From: Cokeromyces recurvatus
Taxonomy: Eukaryota; Mucoromycota; Mucoromycetes; Mucorales; Mucoraceae
Direction: 5' to 3'
Assembly (NCBI RefSeq): GCF_025118155.1
Contig: NW_026251387.1
Coordinates: 248,001-312,000 of the forward strand
Length of the DNA stretch: 64,000 nucleotides
The notes under the pieces are model-generated. The model did not search any database. It worked only from the letters and a program-made list of their open reading frames with translations, and was not told the origin of the DNA. The translations under genes and the position numbers were made by a program. This document shows positions 35,325-47,168 of this stretch, piece by piece. Within the stretch, counting starts at the first letter, position 1. Each line of letters opens with the position of its first letter.

Positions 35325-36672
35325 TCAAGTAATTATTCCACTGTCCATTTGTGGATTATTATTATTTTGTCGAATTCCTTTTCCTTTCTTTAAAACAGCT
35401 TCCATTAATGCTTGTATAAAACGTTGTTCATCAATTAATCGAACATCTTGCTTTAAATAACTTGGTTGAGTTATAGTTGTCATAAATTCTCTTAAACTCC
35501 AAGCAGATATTAAAAATAGTTTTCTTGAACTGATTTTGTTTTCTTTTAATTGTTTATAAACCGTCTTTCTTACTTCTTTTACAAGTTCTCCTACTGCCTT
35601 TGCCCATAATGTATTTTCATCTAAATTATTTTGTTGTTGCTGATATCTTGTAAGTTTTGAATGTATGGACTAAGAAGATTTATATATTAAATTATGTACA
35701 GTCCATTTATCTATACAGATATATATATATGTATATGTATATGCAAATATAAAGAAATGTATATTTTACTTGGTCACAACGATTTCTGACAATTAAAACA
35801 GGAATATGATACTCTTGTGCTTTTGCTGCAATATTTAAATCAATTTCTTGCAATCTATACATGTGTAAGAATATACATATATAATGACTAATATGATCAC
35901 TTGTACCTTTCTGCAGTAACGATAATTAATGAATCAAATGCATACAAATAATTATCTTCAAAGTAGGTGGTCTGGCTCTGTGTCATTGTACCAGCACCTG
36001 GCATATCCCATAATACCATTCTTCTTAAATCCGGATGTCTATAACCTCTAGGTTCATTTAACATTGTACTTCCTGCTTCATTGATCACTGCTGCGTAACG
36101 ATCTGTGTCATGATAACCGAGAATACCATTTACAAGAGAGCTCTATAGCATATGCATATGAATGTAATTGAGTAAAGAGTGCATACATGCATAATAACAT
36201 ACAAACCTTGCCTGTGCCTGCAGCTCCTACAATAGCTACGTTATAAAACCTATCATAATCTAAACCAATGGCTCTTCTAACTTGAATTTTTGCCTCTTCA
36301 GATAATTCAGATAATTTATTAGGATCTTCATTAAACATATTTTCATATACAGACCAAAAGGCAACAAAGGGGGATAAAGGCCCTAATATATTAGAATAAT
36401 GGTGATTGGATAAATACAAGTATTTATTTATTTATCTATTAATTATTACATCCAATCACTCCTAACAATCCACCAATCGCACTATCTACTATCTTGACGC
36501 CAGTATATTCAGTTTCACTAAACTTGTAAGCGTTCAAGATAGGAAATGCAACGATCACCATAGGAACTGTCATAGTAGATAATGTAGCCTTTTGAAATTT
36601 ATTTGTAAAATCGTCTATGTCGTATAATATATTTGATTTATTACTTAATGTAATCGAAGCTGCTTGTCCCAT
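35325..36672 (-). CDS. IRG-like (immunity-related) GTPase with myristoylation-type N-terminus, 354 aa
   Basis: Five exons on the minus strand, all phases closing: 36672-36450, 36382-36207, 36142-35907, 35854-35770 and 35669-35325. The G domain carries G1 VAIVGAAGTGKSSLVN (P-loop 127-135, split by an intron between K133 and S134), G3 WDMPGAG (178-184) preceded by YRHPDLRRMVL, and a G4-like NRCD (236-239). The order and wording YxHPxxxxVxxWDxPGxGT, followed by a helical C-terminus with LFLISAWSLREF, match the IRG/p47 family better than Ras, septin or dynamin types. The protein starts MGQAAS, a good N-myristoyltransferase signal (Gly2, Ser6) such as is known for some vertebrate IRGs. A helical, partly hydrophobic segment lies between. 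A membrane-associated GTPase is inferred; substrate membrane and role in the fungus are unknown. The G4 motif is non-standard (NRCD instead of N/TKxD). Confidence 0.85.
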
Positions 36673-37610
36673 ATTTACACTGTAATTATATAACTTTGAT
36701 ATTTATTTACAAGGAAAAAAAAAAGTAAAAAAAAAAAAAGTGAATAAATAAATAAAGGAACAGAAAAAAAAAGAAGAAAAATCTTCATATGTATACACAG
36801 ACATGCCATATGATTTATTACAATGCTTACAGATTTTATCATTGATTACGAAATAATAATAGTAATAATAATACAAAAACTGCCCAATCAAAATATCAAT
36901 AGTTTGAAATTATTTTATTGTACTAACCAAAAAAAAAAAAAAAAGGAGTTTTTGTTCAAAAACTTTCATTGAATAAGTAAGCTTTATAAAGAACATGTAT
37001 GATACAAACATCACACTGATTGAATCAGCTTAACAAAGAGATCTCCTTTTTCTTTTTTCTTTTTTTTTTCTTTAATAATATAATTTTACAATTCAATGCT
37101 TGTTGAAGATGAGTATAATCAGTCTAAAAGGAGATATTCAGGAGTGGATATTGTATTACTATATCCTGGTTTTTTTTTCTTTATGAAAGAAATAGTATAA
37201 AAAAAAAAAAACCTCCATCGTATGAAATACATGTTTTATTTACAAAAGACCCCCAAAACAAACAATAAAATTTATTTTTAATAATCTTACTTGAAAGCTG
37301 CCTTTGCCTTTGCCTTTTTTTTGAGTTATAATGCACATCCTGTTTTGAATCAAAAATAAAAAATACCTAAATTAACTGAATTTGGTAAACAAAAGACATT
37401 AGGAGGCATTCGAAAAGAAGAAAAAAAAAAAGGCGGGTCATTTGATTAGAGGACTTTATAATCATATAGCTGAGGGAGCCTGTCGTTCTGTTGGAGTCCT
37501 GATAATCAACCTATTCAAGAAGAAATAAATATTACAATACATGATTTTTTTTTTTAAAAAAAAAAAAGATAATCGATCTTGCTTTAAATAGAGTACATTG
37601 ACCCATCCAA
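36673..37610. other. Upstream region of the IRG-like gene
   Basis: No intact gene. It holds several A-runs, a CCTTTGCCTTTGCCTTT repeat near 37303-37318 and a T11A12 palindrome at 37545-37567. Coding-like but unassigned sequence around 37435-37505 may belong to the front of the RAD54 relic that follows. Confidence 0.5.
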
Positions 37611-38590
37611 TTTTTATATTTATGTGCTATTGGTAAAGCCAATTCTCATGTTTATAGTTATATTATAGCAGAAGAAATAGGGATACATAAAGCACTTTAG
37701 TGTGTTACTCTTGTTTTGGATATCACTTTAACAATCAGAAAGGATTGGTAAGCCCACCATTCAGAAGATAATCATTAAATTCTGTTAAAAATCGGGCAAA
37801 TGAGTTTGGTGATATATATATCTTTTATGTACATGTGTGTGTGAATAACATTTGGTATATTTTTAACAGTTATCTATAATTCTGGCCGAATATGTGTTTA
37901 GTTCTTAACAAGAGATAATGAAGGAAATGAAGGAAAAAAGAAAAAAAATGCAGCTATTAAAAGCTGGAGGGGGGGGGAAGCAAGTCAAGAAAAGAACTCT
38001 ATTCTTATCATTTCTTACACAAAATATTTACAATAGTGTCAAATTGGTATTTTTTAATAAATGAATAAATTAAATAGTTTACAAGTACAAAGAAGGGTAC
38101 AGGTACACATATCGAAAATGATTTGAATGAGCACTATGCTTTATTGAACTTTGCTAATCCTAATTTACTGGAAACGCCAAATGAGTTTAGACATAATTAT
38201 GGAAATTACATCTTAAAAGGTAGAGATACTGATGCGTTTGAAAAAAAAAAGGAGGAATAAGTAATGAGAAAGTAGACAGGTTCTTGAATATCGTATAATG
38301 ATTTGGGGATTACTTTAAACGACAACAGCCTTTTATTAAGCGATAAAAAATCAAAAAAAAAAAAAAACTTGCTGCTGAATTATGTCTAGCTTAACTTATA
38401 AAAAATAAATATACAAGCTATTCTACAACAACTCATAAGGTAGCGACTATGTGAGAGCGTTTGCTGGCACAAGAATAGCACCCAAAACATTTCAACCAAG
38501 TTGTAATAGCCATGTTTTCTCTTCTTAAATCCTTTGGTAAAAGAATACATGATCAGCTTGCACTCAACCCTAATCTTCTAACGTTATCAG
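37611..38590 (+). pseudogene. Decayed RAD54-like SNF2 helicase
   Basis: Pieces of Rad54 appear in the right order on the plus strand but in changing frames and with stops. At 37613-37750, LYLCAIGKANSHVYSYIIAEEIGIHKAL, a stop, then CVTLV corresponds to the Walker A region; the P-loop GLGKT has become GIHKA. Near 37775 a shifted GKPTIQKIII follows, and at about 37999-38030 NSILIISYTKYLQ then a stop. The best piece, at 38103-38250, is IENDLNEHYALLNFANPNLL and onward through ILKGRDTDAF, matching the GTPIQND motif and what follows in Rad54. Around 38504-38580, LLKSFGKRIHDQLALNPNLL matches the stretch LLKKLCNHPDLL. No intron-like boundaries explain the breaks. Rad54 remodels chromatin for homologous recombination; a working copy must lie elsewhere. 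It is probably a relic of a duplicated or retroposed copy, now dead. Confidence 0.82.
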
Positions 38591-39376
38591 TTTGAAAGTA
38601 GAACAAAAAAAAAAAAAAAAAAGGTGTTATTAAGATATCATTTTTATTGCCCTTCTGCCCAATGCTTAATTTGTATCAGATCATCTGTTATTTTACTTCT
38701 TGGGCGTATAATATTTTTTTTGTTTATTAAACTGTCCTTTATATATCTTCTTGATGTCTGTTAGTCATGTCCCTTTTATTTTTTATTTTTTTATCTTTTA
38801 TCCTTTATGTTTATTATTTCTGTTCATAGATTATTATGCTATACTTTTTATTTTGGAAAAAAAAATAAAATAAAATGAAGAATCAAATAATATTTATGAT
38901 AAAATCTCTACTAATTTAATACTACAAAGATTTAGAAATTAATAAAGGAGTTACTTTTGACTTTAATTCACCATAAACAAAGCTAATTTATCCCGGTAAA
39001 AAAAAAAAGAAAGAAGGTATAATGGCCTACTATTACAACTTTATAGTGATATATCATAATTTTATTAATTTACATATGCCTTTGCCCTCAATTTATTATA
39101 GCCATGATTGTTAGGCAAATCAAAATGAATTGCTCCAGTTTTATTATTCCTTTTCTTACTGTCACAAAACTAACTAAACAATCCTGTCTTATTTGGTAAA
39201 TGTACATTCTTCTTCATTACTATATTATTTACAATAGAATATAAAAAGGTATAAAATCAACGAAATTCAAAACTACCAAACGAACGTTCTTCAACATGTT
39301 CCAATATTAATTGTTGAAACCTATTATTATACATTAATACAATCATTTTCTCTTTTTCTTTTCTTTTCTTTTTCTT
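38591..39376. other. Intergenic, nothing recognised
   Basis: AT-rich sequence between the RAD54 relic and the 3' end of GID4. No coding similarity was seen; the 3' end of the relic may run a little into it. Confidence 0.5.
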
Positions 39377-40386
39377 TTACCATTCTGGATTATTATGGTA
39401 AAAGTAAAATCCCTTGATTTCATTAGTTGATCTTTGATAACAAATATAATAAAATCCCGCAAAGCTCGCTCCTTCAATATTACTAACACAGTGATCAGGT
39501 ACTAAAAAGTGCTCTTTCCATCTCATATAGATAAAGTCACTTTCAAAAGGATCGTATGTAAAATCATCTTCATTAAAAGCATCGATATAAGGTTCAAATG
39601 AAGGAAATTTACCCTATAAATAAATAAATAAAAAGTGAGCGCCTAAATAATATCATAATTTCTGTTTCTTTTATTTCTCTCTTACCCAATGTAAAGCATC
39701 AATATATTGTTGTGCTTGCCATTTTCTCGTTAAAAATGGATATTTAGGACCAATAATCTCCCCAACAAAAAATGTCTATAGGTAAAATATGAATGAGTTC
39801 TCAATATAATAATAATGCATAATGAGTACAAGTATACCGTTAATTCAGGACACTCATTTGTAAGCCCTTCAATATTAAGATATCCACTAATTTTACTTTC
39901 ATTTATGTCAACGTGCTATATAACAAGTAAATCATTTAGTTTCAATCCCTTCTTTTTTTTGTTTTATATGCATATGCATATACATATATATATATATATA
40001 ACCTGAATATCAACAACCACATTATATTTACTAATTCCACATTTTTGTACACCTTTAAAACGAGAGCCATCATAAAGTGCACCTAAACGAGTACTGTGTA
40101 ATCTTTTATCAGAAATATCCACCCAAGATTCATTTTCATTACGAGAAAGTAAGGAAGTATTTTTCTTTTTTTGGTTAGCTTGAGTCAAAGAAGATACAGT
40201 GCTATTCAAGTTGATGTTGGTTGCATCAAGTTTATCATCATTTTTATTGATGATGGAATGCTTACAGCAGGGATTATCTATGGAACAACAGCCTTGCTGG
40301 GGCTTTTCTATAAGCATATTGGAAACTCTTGTAGAAATAACATCGTTGGTGTTATTATTTGTAGATGCAACTGAAAGAATTGGCAT
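39377..40386 (-). CDS. GID4: GID4/Vid24 degron receptor of the GID (CTLH) ubiquitin ligase, 262 aa
   Basis: Four exons on the minus strand: 40386-40003, 39915-39838, 39775-39686 and 39613-39377; phases 0 throughout. GID4 binds N-terminal proline degrons and brings gluconeogenic enzymes (FBPase and others in yeast) to the GID E3 complex when glucose returns. About 100 Ser/Asn-rich disordered residues lead into the GID4 beta-barrel: [59 protein letters not shown] and [15 protein letters not shown], then [17 protein letters not shown] and the end [11 protein letters not shown]. The human protein continues ~25 residues beyond this point, so this copy has a shorter C-terminus. A T10A8 tract starts right at the start codon. 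The first donor is GTTATA, non-consensus, but the join restores the conserved core. Confidence 0.95.
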
Positions 40387-41516
40387 TTTTTTTTTAAAAA
40401 AAAGAAAAAAAAAAAAACTATTTCTAAAAAAAGTTTAAGTGAAAAAAAAAAAGGTTTTATAATGGCATTGAAATTAATAATTGTTCAGCTCACATCCCCT
40501 CTTTCTTATTTATCTTCGGAAATAGAAAAGAATATCTAATTGTTGTGGCTTATTAATAATCCTAATTGTTTCAATATTAGCCAATCAAATGATAGAACTT
40601 TTGTTTTACAGATCAAACTATATCATAAAAAAAAAAGAAAAAAAATGCATAATATCCATAACATATTGTTGAATTATCCGGATCAGTTAAGGATATGTAT
40701 GTACATATAAAAGGGTTAAAAAAAAATCTTCCTTCTCAAGAGACAAAAGGTAAAAAGAAAAGAAAAAGAAAACTATACCATCGAGTTCAGTTAGACAACC
40801 AATCAATTAGCATTTTGTTTAGGTAGAGAATGGTACAAATAATTGACCAATGGTAAATCCATGCAGATACATATTGGAGATCTCTAAGCTTATGTTGAGG
40901 CAAAAAAAAAAAAAAAAAAAAAAAAAAGGAAAGTTCAAAAGAAAGAAGAGTGGGTTCTCAATTGTTTTGGGCCAGTGTAAACGAGTATATACATGTAGAA
41001 ATTCAGTTATATCTGATCTACTAAGATAAGTGTACGCATGATTTATACATTATTTGAAGTTATCACTAGGTTACCGACAAAAACACCATCGAATGACATG
41101 ACTACGTTCTGTAAAGGACATAAGCAATCAGAGTATGAAATCAATAGTAAGAATAGGCCAACAAGTGATGAATAATTTAAATTGGTGACTATCCCATAAT
41201 CGCAAAAGTCTCTTTTCAAAAAAAAAAAAAGTATTAAATTTTTCAGCACAAAATTGTCAGAGTGATGTTTTCTTAAATCTATACTATCGAATGATTATAA
41301 TTAAACTTTCGATATGGGGAAGCAGAATAGGAAGTAATGCGCCAATAGTTAATTTATTAATACAGAAAATAAAATAAGCTTGTAGGATGGTTACTCTATC
41401 TGCTATTGTAGCTTGGTTTACCAGATGAGATATTAGCATGACTGAAAATCAATAAGATCCAGCAAACGGCTTTCTAATGCAACTGTTTTGAGAAGATTTT
41501 AATTGTTTGTTTGTTT

Positions 41517-41577
<61 letters not shown>

Positions 41578-43358
41578 ACAATGATGATTGCTATCCTGTA
41601 TTCTAGTTGTAAACGAAGTATATATGTGTAAAAGCAAATGACTAGTAGAAAAACAAAACTTCCAGAATGAACATCTATAAAAACAAGTTGATTTATTGTT
41701 TGTAGTGCTTTGTTGACATTATAAGTTATGAGGTGCTCAAAAGTTTTTACAGCTTAATAGAAATATCCAAGCATGAAAAACTAGTCTTATTGGGGGGGAA
41801 AGGGCGGAATGAGTTATCATACAAAGTAGACGCTTTAAATCAAGCTTTATAGTATGTCTACTTAAAAGGAGACGATCAAAAATAATTTTTTGAATATCCA
41901 ACAACATTTTTTAAATGTGTAGAATAAAATTGCGGATAATATGACACAACGAATTCGGACAAGGTAAAAAATGGGATTGCGGAAAATATGTGTTAGCCTT
42001 TTAGACATGTTAATGATATATCCTATTTGTAAAAGATACCTGATTCCTTGTTGAAAAGAAGGCTATACTTGCTGTGGCAATATAAGGTAGAAAGAATAAG
42101 ACTTATTTTATTTTTTTTAAAAAATAAAGAAATGATAGAAATCATTATTAATTTGATTTATTGTATTCAAATGATAACAGCAACAAATACATGCAATGGA
42201 AATAGGTTGTAGATCATACATGTTCGTTGCCTTTATTTATTTAATTCTAATCATTTTGAAAGCTTCCTCCAGCTTATATTTAACACGGAAATACTTTAGA
42301 TAGTTAGATCAATAAACATATATATATATATATATATATACTTTGATTGTTTCTTTTTTTTTCCATCTTTATCTGATATCTTTTCATACCAAATCTACTT
42401 ATTCAATGCTCAAAGTGGTAATTAACAAGATTTTAAGATCTATAACTAATGTGAAGCAATTGATAAAGAAGGTAAATATTTAAAATAACATTGATTAAAT
42501 ACATGTATATGTATAGTAAGCTTATTTATACTTTATTTGTAGTCTTACAAACTTGGATACAAATCAAAAAGATATTATAATTGTTAAAAAAAAAAAGAGG
42601 AGGAGGGAAGAAGGACAATAAGTTCTATTAATGAACAAGAAAGCTCGTATGCATGTTCAAGTTATCACTACTTGGAAAATATACTATTGTCACCAAGGGA
42701 ATCAAACTTGATACGATTTTAAGGTCAAGGTACAAGAATAGTCTAAAAGGAGAATAAAAAAATAATTATTAAAAGTGCTAAAGATATATGAAATATTAAC
42801 ATTACTTTACCATATCATTTTATCATCTTTTACTTTTATATTCTATTATGCTCTAACTAATTTAAAATAAAAATATACTTTTGAATCTGCTTTAGATATT
42901 GATCTTATCCTTACAACATATCAACATTTTAGACCGTATCCAATTTACAATTATTGTAAAGAGAAACTATAAAATATCCATTATTAAAGATTTAACATAT
43001 TGGTTATCTAATAGGAAAAAGAAAAAAAAAAGATTACGATGAATGTTTTACTGCACATATACAGTGAATGATTCATTTTTCGAGAAGGAGGCGGAGTAGT
43101 AGTAATAATAACAGAAAATTGCGTAAATCATTAAATAGATTTAATCTTCTCTCTGGAAAGAGTTCTAGATGCTTTATTTTCGTATAAATCAACAGGAGCA
43201 AATCAATATAATGATAATAACAAGTATTCACAGTGATTTTTTTTTTTGCTCTTATACATAAAATGAATGGTTAAAGAATAAAATATACAAATATACTTTG
43301 TTACGGTATATATTTTTTATTATATTTATATATATATTTACATTTGGCCAACTTGTAT
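40387..43358. other. 3-kb intergenic region
   Basis: No supported gene. It contains T56 at 41518-41573, an A-run at about 40902-40927, a T8A6 tract at 42111-42124 and a TA run at 42318-42340. A 68-codon frame at 41043-41249 (-) has no recognisable features. Fragments around 42630-42960 (e.g. LILTTYQHF) faintly recall SNF2 helicases but are too weak to call. Confidence 0.5.
41518..41573. repeat. Poly(T) tract, 56 nt
   Basis: Longest homopolymer counted in the window, preceded by a (TTTG)n run. Confidence 0.9.
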
Positions 43359-44727
43359 TCAAATAATTTCAGGTACATTTACCAATTTAAGGTATTTCAA
43401 GTGAGTTGCTTTTAATTTTAAATCATGTAAAGGTGAGTTTGGATCTTGAATAACATCCATTATTATGTCATCATTTAATAAACTTGATAGACTTTTTTCA
43501 TTTTCTTCTTTAGTTTCAAATTGTAATACAAACTTTTCTAATTGGGGTCCCACATGTAAAACAAATTCTTTTAGATATCTCTTACTTTGCCAGGTGACTG
43601 AGTCCTCGATATCTTCGTAGATCTCTACTGAGGTCACTTGATTCCATAATCGACTAGGTATATGATGGATCGTGGTATTCAATCTTGGAGATGTCCTATT
43701 CCCTTTTTGAAGAGGAACAGTGATGATGGACCTATAAAAGATCATGGTCTTTATATTAGAATTTTTGGATAGGATTTCAAATACTTGAGGCGAAGGTAAG
43801 ACACTCTGGAAAACAATAGTATCTAAAGTCAAGAGACTACTAATGATAGGAAATAGATACTTGTCCCACATTTTTCCTGCACAGCAAGGGCAGCGTTGTA
43901 TAGGATTAAATCCTACAAAATCAAGTCTCTTTATGCTGCATTGTGGTAATAAGTTTTTTTGTATAGCCTTTGAGGTAGATAAAATACTATTGTTAGATAA
44001 ATCATGATGGTCATAACTACTATTGTCATGGGATAAGAGAGATGTAAACTCAGCATCACAAATGATATCTAATCTTTTAATCTGGCTACACAGTTTAAAT
44101 AATTCGGTCATATCCTTTAATGCCTTTGGATGATGCACTATTATGTAATCAGAATATATATACATTTATATATAAATGTGTATGTTTGTGTAAATATTTA
44201 TATACATATTTATAATTTTTTTTTTAAAAAAAACCAAAGGCTTTACCTTTCTTTTTGATAATTATATTATTCTTGGTCTTTTCTCGACGTATGGTATCAA
44301 ATGACGCAAAATCAATTACGAGATGGCATACTTGGCGATGAAAATCCAGATTTGCCATAGATGATTCCTTGAGCAACTTGACCAACTTTGATCTGAATGG
44401 ATAATTACGTTGGTAGCTAGCATGATTTAGAAGCGAAAGCCATGATGTAGGGGATGGATGATATTTTATAATAGAATGAGAACCCATAAGATCAATACTA
44501 ATAGAATGCCATGTTCTACAGACCATGGAGATACTTAGTAAATCCAATTGCCAGCATAAGCAATAAGTGCCATTTTCTCCGTATGGAGAATACCGTGTTG
44601 ACACATACTTGGGATAAAATCCATTTTTCTCGGGCAAAAAATGGCATTTACTTGAATTTGTATGTTGTAGTAATAACTGGATAAATATCTCTCTTACAAT
44701 CTCCACAGGAAGTTGCTCAATATACAT
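43359..44727 (-). CDS. F-box/leucine-rich-type protein, 419 aa
   Basis: Two exons on the minus strand: 44727-44247 and 44137-43359, joined in phase 1. The N-terminal F-box MYIEQLPVEIVREIFIQLLL...LDLLSISMVCRTWHSI is split by a ~35-residue insertion between its first and third helices. The rest has irregular hydrophobic beta/alpha repeats of LRR type (IKRLDIICDAEF, IKRLDFVGFNPI, LDTIVFQSVL, IKTMIFYRSI, LKYLKLVNVPEII) and a Cys cluster RCPCCAGKMW that could bind metal. Such F-box/LRR proteins form large lineage-specific families in Mucorales and act as SCF ligase receptors; the substrate is unknown. A broken relative lies directly upstream on the same strand, suggesting local duplication. The intron contains a T10A8 palindrome near its donor. 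Confidence 0.82.
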
Positions 44728-44952
44728 TATATATATATATATATCTATGAAACAAAAATAAAAACAAAAGAAATATAAAGTGAAAAAAAAAGTGCAAGTT
44801 AAAACTTCCTTTTTATGTCTGTTGTGTTATATTTAAGCAGTTCGTTTTTATATATGAAATATTTTAAAATTTTAATATGTATATTTATATATGTTTATAT
44901 AATACTTAGCCACATGTTATACAGTTTATGTGTCATTTGATCTGTGGAAGCC

Positions 44953-44983
<31 letters not shown>

Positions 44984-45448
44984 GAAGAAAAGAATAAAGC
45001 TTTCCTTTGGATTTTATATTTTAATATAATAGTCTTTTTTTTTTTTTTTTTTTTTTTTCTCAATAAAATTTACATGGTATGTGCATAAATTCATTGGATT
45101 TATACAAAAAGACATATTTGTAATACTATACATAAAGATTTAATAAAACATACATCAGGTGCCATTTCTTTATGCATAACGGTAACCAGAAGAACTACAT
45201 ATACATACACGCATAAATATACAGGGTTTTATTTCATAGACAATTGATATTTCTCGGGTTATATGATTTCCATAGTATAGAATGAATGCAAAACTTGATT
45301 TTTTTTTTAAAAAAAAATAAGAGGTGTATTATATAATTGTAAACCAAGATTAATAACTTGTGCTTATCCATAAATGTATTAAATTTTTTAAAGAAAGAAA
45401 ACTCTTACCCCCGAAACAAGTTTGGAGTTAAAATTAAAATATACACGT
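44728..45448. other. Spacer between F-box/LRR gene and its broken relative
   Basis: AT-rich, with T9A18-type and T10A9 palindromes at about 44953-44980 and 45299-45317 and a T-run near 45034-45058. No gene seen. Confidence 0.5.
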
Positions 45449-47168
45449 TTATATATATATAAACTGAAGGTGCGCATCTACCGGTACAAGTATTTCCAAT
45501 TTAATTACTTGAGGAAAATTTTCAGTATAACTCTGAGGCAGTATTGGAGAAGGAGGATTACTACGACAAAGAAGAAATGGATCATAAAGGGAGTTTAATG
45601 ATAACTCAGGATAACTAAAAAGAAAAGATTGAAGCCACTATCACTTCTTATTTTAGAATCACAAATCATCCCGCATCGATATACGAAAAAAAAAAAATTA
45701 TGTTCTTGATACCTATCAGGTTTTGCATGATAACCTCAGAGTAAAGCTCAAATAAAGTAGTTGACCATTCATCATTCTTTACAAGACTAAAATCGAATGT
45801 TAAACTCGTTATATTATAGTTATAGTTGATTGTGTTGGTTATAATGTCAAGGAGTGCTCTTGTTGTATGTCTTGTTGCTGCCTCACGATAATCATCACAT
45901 TAAAAAATTAAAAGTCATTGTTCTTTGTAAATCATATTTTGTTCACGTTTTGTCAGATTCAAGTGAAAAAAGAAAGTGAATCTGATACGTGTAGTATTAA
46001 AAGTAAAATCAAGATGTCTGTCTAAATTTTTTTTCAATTCCTTTTCTTCTGTTAGTGAAATATATAAATATCGATCAATGACCTCACGTAAAAAAAAAAA
46101 AAAACATATATTCCTCTTGATCCTTTTGGTGACTCTAATGATAAATAGGAATACAAAGGATTGGAAAGAATATCTTTTCAAAGAATATAGAAAGGGGATA
46201 CGTTCATTTTTTTTTTATAAAGGAGGTTTCTTGTTCTGTTAATCTACCATGATGAGTATTGTCGGAAGTTAAAACATGACAGGGCCAAATCTTCTAATCT
46301 AGGTAGATGGTAGCGGATCAAAAATTGAAGCGTGTTCATTACGAAATGATCCATTGTCAGGAACAACTGATGGATTTGATTTAAAAGAAAGAATTATATT
46401 TCCCGTGGGATTCCAATTATTCTCTTCTAATGAGGATATGAAAAAAGTCAGGGATATCCAATATCATTGATAATTGTAAATGATCCAATTCAGTTGAACA
46501 ATGAGACATGCTATTCAACATATCAAAGAGATTATGCTCTTCCCTAAGTTATTGTCGTATGACCTCAAGTGATTTTAGAAATGAAAAAAAAAACACACAC
46601 ACACAGAAACAAAGACATACCTCCCATATCTTTTATAAAGTTAAAGTTGAATCATTTGATGATAACGCAAAACATACCATCATTTTCAGGTCTTTTTTCT
46701 TTCTTTTCTTTTCTTCATCATACAAATACTGATCAATCTGGAAATTCTTTTTTTTTTCATTTTAGGCCATTTTTGAATCATAGTCTTTATCGCGTTTGCA
46801 TGAAAGGACTCTAGACCTGCCAGTGTATCAGGAAATTTAAATTCTTCTACATTAGGAAACCATGAAAACAAGGTCTGGAAATGCTTCTGGTTCTATCATC
46901 TGTACTCCTCCAGCAGTTAATAAAAATGAAGAAACAAAATCTGAGCCACCGATAGTGAGTTGTTTGACGGATCTAGATGTTTCTAGGCTGAAATTTGATA
47001 AAAAGTAGCTTATTAAATTTCGATAGCGAATCAATGCTAAAGTGAGCAACATGCAGGTAAATACCATGCTTTACAAACAAATTGTCACTGAAGTCTAGCT
47101 CGATACGGTAATTTTAGGAAAATTATTTCCCAAATCTCCATTGGTATTTTGTCGTAATTAATTGTCAT
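45449..47168 (-). pseudogene. Broken F-box/LRR gene
   Basis: On the minus strand an F-box starts at 47168: DKIPMEIWEIIFLKLPYRARLQ, then a TGA stop, then QFVCKAWYLPA. Further pieces continue in order but in shifting frames: SIDSLSKFNKLLFIKFQ; SVKQLTIGGSDFVSSFLLTAGG; WFPNVEEFKFPDTLAGLESF; LDHLQLSMILDIP; HFVMNTLQFLIRYHLPRLED LALSCFNF; and open C-terminal parts DDYREAATRHTTRALLDII and ILPQSYTENFPQVIKLEIL ending near 45449. The composition and layout (F-box then LRR-like repeats) match the neighbouring gene at 43359-44727, so it looks like a dead tandem relative. Some gaps could be real introns, but the stop inside the F-box and the frame jump directly after it cannot be spliced away easily. I put 'pseudogene' at about 70%. 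Confidence 0.68.

Noticed and set aside
42620..42980. Possible SNF2 helicase scraps (LILTTYQHF, VITTWKIYY)
   Set aside because: Too short and out of order relative to Rad54 or other SNF2 proteins; could be chance. A tBLASTn search would decide.
46508..46814. Plus-strand frames of 74-81 codons
   Set aside because: They are antisense to the broken F-box/LRR gene and contain CA-repeat translations.
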